From assembly GCA_002102555.1 (NCBI GenBank), contig MCFL01000007.1:1-64000 (forward strand): a stretch of 64,000 nt of DNA, read 5' to 3'. Source of the stretch: Catenaria anguillulae PL171 (lineage: Eukaryota > Blastocladiomycota > Blastocladiomycetes > Blastocladiales > Catenariaceae). Each line of letters begins with the position of its first letter. Position 1 is the stretch's first letter. A program made the translations under genes and the position numbers. The notes beneath the pieces were generated by a model, which was not told where the DNA came from, searched no databases, and was given only the letters and a program-made list of their open reading frames with translations. This document shows positions 44,902 to 55,762 of the stretch, one piece after another.

Positions 44902-47900
44902 TCATCCAAAGTAACCCGACTTGCCAGTTGCTGAACGTGGAGAAGTGGGCTGCGGCGATCCCAATCGGCCGAGCGACCCAAAACCGGACTGAGGACCAAA
45001 CGAGGGCTTCTCCGTGTAAAGAGCCATGGTCTGCACTGACGCTGTGGACATGGAATAGGCCGCCATGTCTCGATCCCGCTTCAGCGAGCGCACGGACCGC
45101 TCCAATTCGGCCTTTTCTTCAATCTCACGCGTGAGCTGAGACGAGTACTCTTCACGGACGTCGGCCAGAATCTTGCGAAACTCCTTGCGCAACGAAACTA
45201 CGGTCGGATTCGACTCGCCATCGCCAATCTTATTGACGGTCAACTCTTCTACCTTGGTCTTGAGATCGGCAATCTCCTCGCGCTGCGCGGCAATCACCTT
45301 TTCCAGCTTCTTGCGCTCGGAATCAAAGTCGGTAAAGTTCATGGCGAGGCGGTCAAACTCCTTGAGAATCCCATCGTACTCTCCCTGTAGGCGGGCCTCG
45401 CGCTCCTGGAACTTTTCGAGCTCGCCGGAAAGCACGTCCTCGCGCTTGGCAAACTTGTCAAAGGTCTGCGCGAGCTGATCCTCCATGGCAGCCACTTGTT
45501 CTTGCAGCGCACGATGCTTTGCAAAGTCGATCCCTTCGGCGTCACCCAACTTGGCACGCAACTCGTCCACAACTTGCTGATGCGCGGCTTGCTCGGCATC
45601 ACGGGCTTGCGCCAATCGAGCAAGTTGCTCCTTGGCATTGGCCTTTTCTTGCTCGAGGATGGTCAGCTGCCGCTTGAGTGAATCGAGCTGGGATGTTTGC
45701 GAATCGGCCGAGTTTTGGATGGCCGACAGCTCGCGCTCGTAGGCGCTCATGTCGTCCTCGTATCGGTGCTGCAGGTCGGTCATGGCCTCCTCGAGCTCGC
45801 GCACCTTGCGCTTGCGTTCCGCCACCTCCTCATCCAGCTTGGCCAAAGCATCCTGCAGTTCCGACGAAAGTTGCTGCACCTTGACGGCGTGCCGCGACTC
45901 CATTTCGCGCAAATCATCGACGTGGCTTTCCTTGAGCTTTTCGTATGATTGCTGTAACCGGTCGAGTTGGGTCGATTTTTCTGACACCTCCTTGGTCAAG
46001 GACTCGACTTGGGATTGGAGACCAGCACGAATACGATTGACCTCCATCTCGCGTTCTTGCTGCATGTTGCCCTGCTGTGACTGGACTCGGTCGAGCTCGG
46101 CACGCACTTGATCCAACACCTGAGACTTTTCGGCCAAGTCGCGCTTGATGACTGCCGCTTCGGCCTCCATGCCTTTGCGCATGCGCTCCATGTTGGCTTC
46201 GAAATCGCGCTGGTCCTCGTCGCGCGCAGCATTGAGCCGATCCAGCGTCGCCTTCAGCCTGGTCACTTGGCGGTCGGCTTCGTCGGCGGCGGCCGCCGTT
46301 TGCTTGAGTTTCTCCTCAAGCATGCGCATCTCGTTGTCGCGCGACTCGAGCGTAGATTTGAGCTTGGCCACCTGCGAAGATTGCTCTTTGGCCACGTTGG
46401 CATACTCGTTGACCTTGCCCGTCGACTCCTGGCGCAGCTGTGCGATTTCCCGCGACATGTCACTGACTTGGCGCTTGTGGCGGGACCGCTCCGTGTCAAA
46501 CTCGGTGGTCTGGTCCTTGAGCTGCCGTCTTGCCGCAGCCATGTCATCCGACACAAGCTTGAACTGCTCGTCGAGCTCGCGCAAGTCGGCCTCGCGGTTG
46601 CGCAGCTTTGCTTCACGATCCGCCAATGCGTCCTTGAGTTCTTCGACCTTGAACTGCAGCTTGGTCACCTCTTGCCTGGACGATCCGCCCTCGCGGTCCA
46701 TGGCGTCCCGCAGCGACTTGATAGACGCCTCGTTGTCGCGCTTGGACTTGACTAAATCCGCCTCGAGCTGGTCGTTGCGCAAACGTGCCGCCTCGAGCTG
46801 CCGCTCCGTCGCTTCCAGGTCACGCTGCGCCATGTCGAGATCGCGTTGGGCGGCTTTGAGCTTGGATTCCATTGACGCCATTTGCTGGCGCGTTTCAGCA
46901 CGGAGTGACGTCTCGAGCGACCGCATTTGATCCGACGCTGACGACTGCTGCTCCTTTGCCTTGCTCATGGTTTCCTTGAGCAGCATGTCGTACTCTTGCT
47001 GCAACCCGTCGAGGTCCTTCTTGTACCGATCCGCAATCGAAGCCTGTTTGTCGACCTCGGCTTGCATTTCGCGGTTCCGAGCCGTGAGTTTGTTGACATC
47101 GCGCAATGCATCCTGCAGCGACTCTTCGTTGTTGGCCAAATCGCGCTGTGCCTTTACAAGCTTGCCCTCCAAATCGGCTACTGCGCGCGGAGACATCATA
47201 CCCGAGCCAGCTTCACGGTCAGCCGACTTGGAAAGGAAGTCGACCTTGGCAGACAGGGACTCGTTTTGCGCCTGCAAGTCCAGTACCTTGTCAACGAGAT
47301 CCTCCTTTTCGCGCATGACCTTTTCCACACGCATCACGAGCGTATCGACAGTGAACCGGGACATGGTCGGCGTCGACGTGGGTGACAGGTTGCCGTACAA
47401 CTTGCGAAGTGCACGCATGTCCGAGTCTTGTTGGCGCTTGAGCATGTCAATGTCGTCCACCGCGTCCTTGAGCTGGCGCCGCAAATCGTCACCACTGCCT
47501 CCACGGCCAATTGGACTCGGCGACCGATCCCTTGCGCCGCCGCCACCGCCATTTCTGGCGATCCCATTCCCCCTTGGAGACAAGCCGGATGCATTGGACA
47601 ACTTGCGCTCCAACTCCCTACGCAAGGCACGTTCCTCTTCCAACTCGCCCTTGACACGCTCGCGCTCCAAAATGGCATCACGCATGGACGCATTCACGGC
47701 CGACCGCAAATCGGGCCGAGACGTACGCGGGTCAGGCGACATGGACAATTCTGCCTCGAGCGCGGCGTTCCTGCCCTGTGCCCGGTTCAGTTGATCGCGC
47801 AACTCGCGAATTGTTGCCCGCAACGCATCCGACGAGCCAGACAGGTCTGGATCCGTGCGCCCGTCGTCAAAGGGCTCGACGCCAGAGTCGGATGCAAAGT

Positions 47901-50752
47901 CGCGTTGCGGGTCGCCCGCGCTCCGAATGCTGCGCTCGCGCGACTTTCCTCGCATGGATCCACCGCCCGTGTTCAACCCTTGCTTGGTTTGCAGGTATTC
48001 GAGCTTGACGGTGGTTTCCTCCAGCTCGGTGCGCAGAGCAGCAATTGTGCGATCGCGCTCCACGGCCGCCTCCTGCTCCTCGTCGAGGCGCATCTTGAGA
48101 TCTTGCACCTGGGTCACGAGCTTGTTGGCAGCCGACGCCTTGGATTCTGCTGTCTCCTTTGCGGCGGCCAATTCGCGGTCAGATCGCTTCATGTCCATGG
48201 CCATGGACTCGATCCTGGCCTCGAGCGCCAAAACTTTTGCATTCCCGCCGCCACCTTCCCCGGGCGATCCACCTGCTCCACCACCATCCATCTTGCGTGC
48301 CTCAAGCTCGCTCACGGCCTTTGCCAGCACGCCGGCAACACTTTGCGCCAACCGCTTTTCCAAGTCGCCACCGCGCTTTGTGTGCTTGAGCAACTCGGCA
48401 ATGATTCTCTCCACCTTTTCGGTGGCCGCATAGATCTGCTCCTTTGCCTGGCGCATGACCTGCTCATCGCCCCTGGCCGACTTTTGCATGGCGGCGGCCT
48501 GCTCCTTCGCCTTGATCTCGCCCGCAAGCTTGCCGGTCAACGCCTCCATTTTTGCCCTTAGCACGCGCAGCTCCTTCTTGTACCTGTCCACATCCGACGG
48601 CCGCAGCAAGATGTAGGTGCGTGCATCAGCAAGAGCGGCTTGAGTCACCTCCGGGTCCACCTTGGACACGGTGGGTGACACGGGCGGCATGGGCGGGCGC
48701 GGGCCAACACCACCGGCGGCCGATGTTGCGGCACTGCGGCCAGTCACGCGCGACACGCCACTCACAACGCTCATGCCGTCGTCGGCCGTGTCGTTGCCAC
48801 CTGCATCCGGGCGTGACCGCGGGACGCTCGGGTCACGGTCGCGGCGCATGGGCCCGCCGCCGCCGCCGCCGCCGCCGCCAAACCGGTCGGTCGTGCGCAT
48901 CATGCGCTCGCCACCGGGCGAGCCTCTTGCGCCCACCATGCCCGCCGACTCATCGTGCGGTTGTTGGCGTGCGGCGGTTGTTGCGTTGGGCTCTGGCCGG
49001 CGCGGCCGCACGCTGCCGCCGCCTCGGTCGGCACTCGGCGACCCGATCCGCTCTGCCCTGTCACGATCCATACGCGCATTGGTACTGCTGACGGCCGACG
49101 GCGCGCCACCTCCACCTCCAGGTACACGTCCGCCGCCTCTGCCCTCTGGCGACCCGGGCCGTGCCGATCCATTGGGCAGCATGCGCGGCATGGGTGGAGC
49201 ATTGGCCATGTTTGGCGGGCCGTCCGCTGGCGCGCCACGGCCGCCCCCGCGTGGAAGCGTCGGTGCATCGGGAGGGAGCGTGTCAGGGAACCGCTCGCTT
49301 TGCGACGTGTCGGGCACGGTCAGGTCCGAGTGCGGAGACGGCGGGCCAGAGTCTGCGCCGCCGCCGTTGGCCAGTGGAGTTCGGTCGGCGCGAATGGGCC
49401 GCAAGCGGTCTGTGGGCCGTGTGGATGGTGAGGAGGACGATGTGGGCGGCGGTGGCAGCGGCGGCGGGGCAGTCCCGTTGGCAGGCGGGCGTGTGCGCGA
49501 GGTGGATGAGCCGGGACCGGGTGGCGGTGGGGTGTCGTCGTCCGAGTTGGACGCCGTTGCAATGCTTCCGCGCCTGCCGCCGCCATTCATGGCACGTGGT
49601 TGCGAGGGTCCGGGCGACGTGGGCGATTTGACACGGTTGGCGATGCGATTGGATAGACCATACTTATCGCCGCCGCCTGAGCTCGACAAACCCGATTCCA
49701 TGGACGGCCGGCGTTGAGGCGATCCGCTGTCAATGGCAAGATTTGTGGGCGCAGGCGATTTGCCGGCTTTGCGCAATCCCGAGGGCATGAAGTTGGACAG
49801 GCGAAAGTCGCCCTTGCCAGAGGAAGCGCCGACCTCGGGGAGTTGTGGGGCACCATTGCCGTTGCTGCCGCCAGGAGGCATGGGAGGAAGCGGTGGTGGG
49901 TTGTCGTCACGACTGGGTCGCCGACCAGACGATACGGCGCTCGGAGCTTTTGGGCGGTCGTTGCTCGGGAGAGGCGGGGGTGGCGGTGAGGGAAGGTCCT
50001 CGTCAGAGACTTCTGAATCGGCGACATCGGTGAGGGGGGCTTTGGATGCAATGGTTTGGCGATCCTGTTGCCATGTGCGTCATGTCGGTGAGCAATTGTG
50101 TTGATCTTTGGGGGTTCAGAGCAAGTGAACGTACGCCCACAATGTCACTATACCCATCATCCTGGATGTACATGGACACGGCCAAGTTCTTGTTTGGCTT
50201 GATGTCCTCCGTCTTGACGGGCGCCTGATTGGCCCGTGCACGGGCCTCTTCCTCTGCCCTTGCCCTTTCCCTCTCTCGCCGCCTCGCCCGCTCGGCCTCG
50301 TAAGCATCCACACTGCGTTCACTCGGCCTTCGTTCCCTATCCCTATCTCTCTCCCGATCTCGTGGAGACTCACCGTTACTCGCGGCCGTCGGTCTCCTGG
50401 GCCGTGGCACAGGGACTGCATCGACGCCCGCAGCAGAAGCAACATCGGAATTGGGCGGCCTGCGGCCTGCACCGGCCTCGCGGGCCGGATTGCGGTAGCG
50501 TGCGAGGAGCTCGGCATTGGCCGGCGTGCGTGAAGAGGTGTCGCGGGATGCGGCCGAGCGTGAGGGCGGCGGGGCATTGGAGGGATCGCGCGGGCGTGGA
50601 GGGCGGGCGACGCGGTCGCCGCGGTCGGCGTATTCCGGGCGGACGAGGCGGCCGCGCGAGGGCGAGTCGGCGGCAGACGGGGAGGCAGTGGCGGTTCGTG
50701 AGCGCTGGGCGAATGGACGGTTGGGTGAGTAAGGGAGTGAGTGAAGTGTCAT
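44902..50752 (-). CDS. Uds1-domain giant coiled-coil protein, 1,926 aa
   Basis: Exon 1 50752-50135 and exon 2 50064-44902 (70-bp intron, GTACGT) join in phase. The N-terminal 650 residues are Arg/Pro/Ser/Gly-rich and disordered, including a charged RERERDR-type helix. Then comes the Uds1 motif (TYILLRPSDVDRYKKELRVLRAKMEALTGKLA; PF15456, up-regulated during septation), and about 1,150 residues of nearly continuous heptad coiled coil, ending in a Ser/Gly/Phe tail (GFGSLGRLGSPQPTSPR). Fission-yeast Uds1 rises at septation; long fungal relatives are thought to be cytoskeletal or septum-associated scaffolds. I rely on memory for the Uds1 motif, so the family call is good but not certain; the coiled-coil nature is plain. 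The exon 1 ATG at 50752 is the first in frame. Confidence 0.8.
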
Positions 50753-51646
50753 GGACAGAAGGGTGGCGAAGGGTGTCGTACGTCCATGCCCAATCAGTAA
50801 TGATACGGTGACTTGAGCAGATGTGATGAGCCCGATGCCAGACAGAGTGGCGGAAGGACAGATGGATGGGCGGCGGTCGAATCGTTGAGAACGGGGAGGT
50901 CGGAAATCGGAAATCGGAGTGTCGGCAAAGGAGGCGAGACGGATACGGTATTGAATCGTGGATTGCGCTTGGTTTCATTGAGATGTGTCATTCACTCCAT
51001 TATGCCTTAGACGGAATAATACGCTGATGACCGGGCACGCCGTTGAGTGTCGACGCCATCACGTCGGAGTCGTCACACTGGAGCCGACTGGCATTGGCAT
51101 TGGCATGCCCGCGCCAGAATGATGTTCTGAGCAATCCAACTCCCGCGGTTGGGTCTAGTGCTGTATCCGGGCACCAAATCACAAACGGGCACTGGTGGGC
51201 GCTGGTGGGCACCCCCGTTCTTGGCCAAGTCCAAAGTTCAAGGGGGCATACAATCATCAGCCCAACCGAGTCCAAATGCACACGTTCAACGTATGTACAT
51301 ATGGCACTCAGCCCCAGCAGCCAAGCCCACCGTCCATGAATGCATGTGCACGCCAGTTGTGGCCACAATCCACACTGCACTCCACACATTCTCGCACATG
51401 CATACGGTTTCTGCCCTTTCATGACGGCCCCACCACGTTTACCTGGGCACTGAAGACCAGATCATGATGTTGACAACGAAATGTGGGCGTCCGTCAGTAA
51501 TACATATGCAAATCGCGTCCGCAGGCAGCAACACTTGGCTTCAACAACTGAACGACGCTATGCACGAAGCTGGCACGAAGCAGTTTCCTCCACCATGCAT
51601 CAGCGATAACTTGAACGACTGTCGGCAAAAAAATCAACGTGCTCAT
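50753..51646. other. Divergent intergenic region
   Basis: Shared upstream DNA of the Uds1 gene (-) and VFA1 (+). Several short open frames on both strands but none with protein-like composition. Confidence 0.4.
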
Positions 51647-52166
51647 ATGGCATCACAATCGCAAGGCGCTCTTGCCTCCAAAGGCGGATCCGCCAACAAG
51701 CTGCCCTTTCTCAACGCATACAAGCACCATGTTGCCACCAGCGATCGCGCTTGCTGGATGTGTGGCAAGCTCACCACAAATGTTTTGACTTGCCAGGATA
51801 TTGACTTCTTCTATGTACTATGTACCTGCATATCCAGGAAGAAAGCCGTTACCTTGCCTCCGTCGCTGAACCGTTTGTCCACACTCATGCTGATAGATTT
51901 GCGCAAACCACATCAAGGATGCTGGATTCTGCCGGCCACTGGCAGTGCCTGCAGCGACAGCAGTGGCCACGACAGACGGGACAGCACCGAAGACGCCAGC
52001 GGCGGCAAGTGCAGAGCTCAAACCTGGCGGCACATATGAGCTGCACTCTCGCGTGTTTGGCATGAGGGAGCAAAAGTACCGCGACAAGCAGAGGGAGGCA
52101 ACAAAAGCCAAAGTGGTGGCGAGTTTGCCTAGCGTGCCGGCCAAGGCATTGCCGCCAAAGCGCTAG
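51647..52166 (+). CDS. VFA1: VPS4-associated protein 1 (Vfa1), ESCRT regulator
   Basis: Small endosomal protein that binds the MIT domain of the AAA-ATPase Vps4 and tunes ESCRT-III disassembly. Exons 51647-51814 and 51897-52166 (82-bp intron, donor GTACTA, acceptor GATAG) encode 145 aa. The N-terminal zinc-binding fold reads ACWMCGKLTTNVLTC then, across the junction, DIDFFYICANHIKDAGFC, matching the Vfa1 Cys/His pattern exactly; without splicing the second half is lost. The C-terminus has a Pro/Ala linker and a charged helix (REQKYRDKQREATKAKVV) where the Vps4-interacting element lies in yeast. Unspliced reading stays open for 65 more codons, so automated annotation may miss the intron. Confidence 0.88.
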
Positions 52167-52531
52167 CCAGGAAGTCTCTCTTTTTGGTCTGTTGGTTGCC
52201 ATCGTCAAAATGACAAAATGTAAATGCATGAGATGGAAATGTGGGAAGAAGTCGTTTGTGCTTTTGAAAGGAAACGGCAAACGTGAAATCACATGATCGG
52301 AATGCGATGCCATGTCAAGTGGATCGGCATTGCAAGACTGGAACGGCATGAGCCACTTGACGTGTTGCATCGCATCGCATCGCACTGTGCCATTGCCATG
52401 CCACTCCGATCCGTCGCATGCGCATATTTACCATCACCACCATTCCCAGTCAATCCCATCCCACATCCCACAGCATTCGTCTCTCCTCGCTTCACTTTGC
52501 CTCGGACCACTCCAATCGCAATCGCACCCCC

Positions 52532-54442
52532 ATGTACACTGCCACCGCCACCATGCACTCTCTCGCGGCCGCCGCCTCGTCCGCCCGCCCATCAGCGGCC
52601 ACTGCCGCGAGTGCAGCTACCGCTACCTTGTGCTGCCGGGCATCGGCCGTCCCGTCGACCCACCGTGGACGCCGCTCGCACCGCCCACCCTGCAGGCACA
52701 TCTCGCGATCTCGACGCGCCGACTCGCCCCCATCTGCAACCCCGCACCACACGGCCCATGACCACGGCCATCCTCCTCCTGGCATGGTCTCCACAACCGA
52801 AGGCGTGCTCAACCTCATCTCCAAGCTCAGCACCAATCTCGACCACATGAACGCTCCCGCTGCCCCGCATCTCATGCCCTCGTTTGCGGCCAGCTCGCCG
52901 TTCCCATCCACAACCACCTCTGCCGGGTTGGCCAGGCAGCCCATGTTGCCCTCGTTCACGCCGTCGTCGTCGTCATCGCCCGTAGCCGCGTCGTCCGCTC
53001 ACTTGATGCCAGGGTCGGCCACATCGTTCTTGCCGTCGCCGCCGCCAATGGCGCGCAAGGCCGAAGCGCTCCACAAGCTCAATGCGCTGGATTTGGGATC
53101 GTCGAGCACATTGTCCTCGTCGTCGTCCTTGGACAAGGCAAATGACATTGGCCTTGCATCGGCCATGGGCGCATTTGGAGTGGCAGGATCCAGCGTCACA
53201 TCGGCTTCGCCCGTATTGCCACAGTACCATGCAAAGCCGCAGGAACTCAAGATCGACATGTCGTTCTTGGAGCGGGTATTGAAGCTGGAAGAGCCCCTTG
53301 AGCCATCGCCCTCATCATCGACCGTAGAGTCGGCGGCGTCGGCGTCGGCCTCTGATCCGAAGCAAGCATCGGTAGCACCGTCCGCTGTGCCGACATTTAC
53401 CACGGCAACCGATGCAGACTGGGACGCTCTCTTCTCAACAACCACGTCCTCGTCCACATCCTCTACTCAAACCCAACCGGCCACGGCCGCCGACAAAGTG
53501 CCCGATCTGACACACTTGACATCGCACCTGCAATCGGTGAAATCACGCACATCCACGTCCCGCACCTCTCCGCTCTCGCTCCTCGCACGCATCCCATCCG
53601 GATCCCCCTCAACCAGTGCCTCGCCCAAGCTCCCGCCGCGCCTGTCAACGGACGACCTCAACTCCCTGCGTATCCACTTGCACGCCTCGTCGACCTCGCC
53701 CGTTCACTTGCGCGCGTTTCTCGCCACGCTCTTTACTCATTTACCGCTGCCCCCGAGCGCCATTGTGGCCGATGCCATTCAGGCGGCCGCGCAATTGCGT
53801 CAGCCAGGGATCGCGCATGCGATTGTGGCGCAGATCCGCCGCGACCACGGGCTGCTTGGGCTCGTCACGTGCCTGTCGCCATTGGCGTTCCAGCACTTGA
53901 TTGGCGTGGCGTGGGACCTGGAGGCAAGCATGCCTCGGGTCGTCAAGTGGATGTATGAAATGCAGCGCGTGGGCGTCAAGCCAACGCCCAGGTTGGCAAG
54001 CATGCTTGATGGGATGCTTGTCAAGTGCACGGCGCCCGCGGCCATTGAGGCCCAGGTTGGCGCCGGGTCGGGCGGCGTCGGGGTAAGCCCAGTAGGGCGC
54101 GTGCCGAGCGAGCGCGAGGCAAATTGGTTGTGGACCGTGTTGTGCGAGATGAATTGGACACGGTACTTGGCAAGTGCGCGCGTGTCCTTGGATAAGGCGA
54201 GTGAGAGCGGATCCATGGTTCGTGGGCATCGGGCACCGAGGGATCTTGCGACGAGGGCCGCGGCGAGTGCGGGCAACAAGGAGACCGAGACAGACAGGCA
54301 GTCGCCATTGTTTTCGTCGCAGTCGCTGGCAGACTTGATTCGGTCGGCGGGAGTTGGTGGTGCGAGTGGGGCAGACATGCGTGCCGATGCGGGCATGGAT
54401 GATGTTGTTGTGAGACTGACTGGTGAGCACCGGGCAGTTTAA
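52532..54442 (+). CDS. PPR-like helical-repeat protein with predicted mitochondrial presequence
   Basis: Single-exon gene of 636 aa from ATG 52532; the same frame is open from 52418, but the earlier ATG gives a non-protein-like leader. The first 60 residues are rich in Ala, Ser, Arg and His with no acids (RGRRSHRPPCRHISRSRRAD), as in mitochondrial targeting peptides. A long Ser/Ala/Thr-rich linker precedes about 250 helical residues: LSTDDLNSLRIHLHASS, VHLRAFLATLFTHLPLPP, GIAHAIVAQIRRDHGLLGLV, PRVVKWMYEMQRVGVKPTPRLASMLDGML. The last resembles a pentatricopeptide unit (xVxWMYEMxRVGVKPT). PPR proteins bind organellar RNA. A second, better PPR-like gene lies at 55763, on the far side of CBC2. 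Confidence 0.6.
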   Translation: MYTATATMHSLAAAASSARPSAATAASAATATLCCRASAVPSTHRGRRSHRPPCRHISRSRRADSPPSATPHHTAHDHGHPPPGMVSTTEGVLNLISKLSTNLDHMNAPAAPHLMPSFAASSPFPSTTTSAGLARQPMLPSFTPSSSSSPVAASSAHLMPGSATSFLPSPPPMARKAEALHKLNALDLGSSSTLSSSSSLDKANDIGLASAMGAFGVAGSSVTSASPVLPQYHAKPQELKIDMSFLERVLKLEEPLEPSPSSSTVESAASASASDPKQASVAPSAVPTFTTATDADWDALFSTTTSSSTSSTQTQPATAADKVPDLTHLTSHLQSVKSRTSTSRTSPLSLLARIPSGSPSTSASPKLPPRLSTDDLNSLRIHLHASSTSPVHLRAFLATLFTHLPLPPSAIVADAIQAAAQLRQPGIAHAIVAQIRRDHGLLGLVTCLSPLAFQHLIGVAWDLEASMPRVVKWMYEMQRVGVKPTPRLASMLDGMLVKCTAPAAIEAQVGAGSGGVGVSPVGRVPSEREANWLWTVLCEMNWTRYLASARVSLDKASESGSMVRGHRAPRDLATRAAASAGNKETETDRQSPLFSSQSLADLIRSAGVGGASGADMRADAGMDDVVVRLTGEHRAV

Positions 54443-54813
54443 GCTAGTTGCAACGATAAATATTTGTTTGTTAGTCCTGTATTTACACGATTCCCGCTCT
54501 GGCCTTGCTCTGGCCATTTCTCGCTGCATCGTATGATCCGAGTCTGCTCGACTCTTTCTCCACACATTTTGTTCATTGGTTTACATAAATCGCCATCTGT
54601 TCTTGTTTAGCCGTCAAAAATCAAGTTGCTGTGCTTTGGAAAAGAACACACTTTGGAAATGATTTGATGCGCATGGACGACTGAAAGAGAGGTATTAAGA
54701 TAGTACATAGATAATAATAGAGAACAACGAATGGAGAGCCCTGTGAGAAGACCCAATCATGCACCAACAACATGGGGCGACATCCTCCTCCTGTGTTCCC
54801 AATCGCAATCGGC
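54443..54813. other. Convergent intergenic region
   Basis: 3' flanks of the PPR-like gene (+) and CBC2 (-); A/T-richer than average, nothing coding supported. Confidence 0.4.
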
Positions 54814-55511
54814 TCAGAACCGACGGCCAAGCTGTTTTCGAGCACAAGCACTTCTTGAGTCCCCCTGGTCACATTACAGAAACAAAAGCAACAAGGGCAT
54901 ACCTTTGCATTCCGATCATCCGCAAACTCTTCAGCACCATCCCTCCTCCTCTTGTTTGCCCCCGGCGTCACTTGATACTGTGCAGCATACGATTGCTCCT
55001 GCCTCGCGGGCGGCGCCTCGACCACACTCGGCCCCCACCCGCCCCGACCCGCATCGAAATCGGTCCGATGCTCGTCCCTGACCTGCCCACCATGCCTGCC
55101 ACGGCCAAACTGACGGCCGTCCCTAAACCCTGGATCCAAATCCACACGCACAAAGCGGTCGTCGAGCTTTGTGTTTGAAATGTAGCGCAAACAGTCGAGC
55201 GCCGAATCGTGCGTGTAGTACTCGACAAAACAAAAGCCACAGGGCGTGTAGCGGTGCTTGTCGAGGCCCATGATGATGCGCTTGATTTGGCCGCATTTCG
55301 AAAAGAGTTCGTGGATTTGCTCCTCGGTCGTGTGGAACGACAGGTTGCCCACGTATACGGTGGACGAGCGCGACAGGGCAGTGTACCACTCGTCGGTGGT
55401 GCCCGGGAAGTTGCGATCGACGTAGTCGGAGGGCTTTGCTTGGTCGGCAATCACAATGTTTGCGTCGCCGAGCTGCGAGGCACGGGGCAGGATGGACATT
55501 GGGAGCGACAT
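54814..55511 (-). CDS. CBC2: Nuclear cap-binding complex small subunit (CBC2/NCBP2)
   Basis: Binds the m7G cap of nuclear pre-mRNA together with the large subunit. Exon 1 55511-54903 and exon 2 54831-54814 (71-bp intron, donor GTATGC) encode 208 aa, the length of the yeast protein. An N-terminal [19 protein letters not shown] is followed by one [24 protein letters not shown] (RNP2) and [16 protein letters not shown] (RNP1), with the cap-stacking Tyr residues in the YVDR and VYVG regions. The tail is Gly/Arg-rich (QFGRGRHGG) and ends [22 protein letters not shown]. The C-terminal exon is my least certain call; unspliced reading continues much further with poor composition. The ATG at 55511 is chosen because the next upstream in-frame ATG, at 55607, leads into non-conserved sequence. 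Confidence 0.9.
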
Positions 55512-55762
55512 TGTGTGCAGTGTTGGATTGAGTGGGTAACGATTGTGCGGGGAAGGGGTGGGAAGCGACGGGACGGGACGGGACGGGCTGCAGCGGCGGC
55601 TGATCAAGGATCGGAGGGCGTTGCGCTGGGTTTAGTTGTGGATAAGCGAGGCAGCAAGGACGGTATGCATATCCATGGGCTCATCATCAATTGCAATGCA
55701 TGAAGTGCCGACACATGCGATGAGTTGGCAGATTGGAGTAAGGGGCCGCCGATCGGATTCGG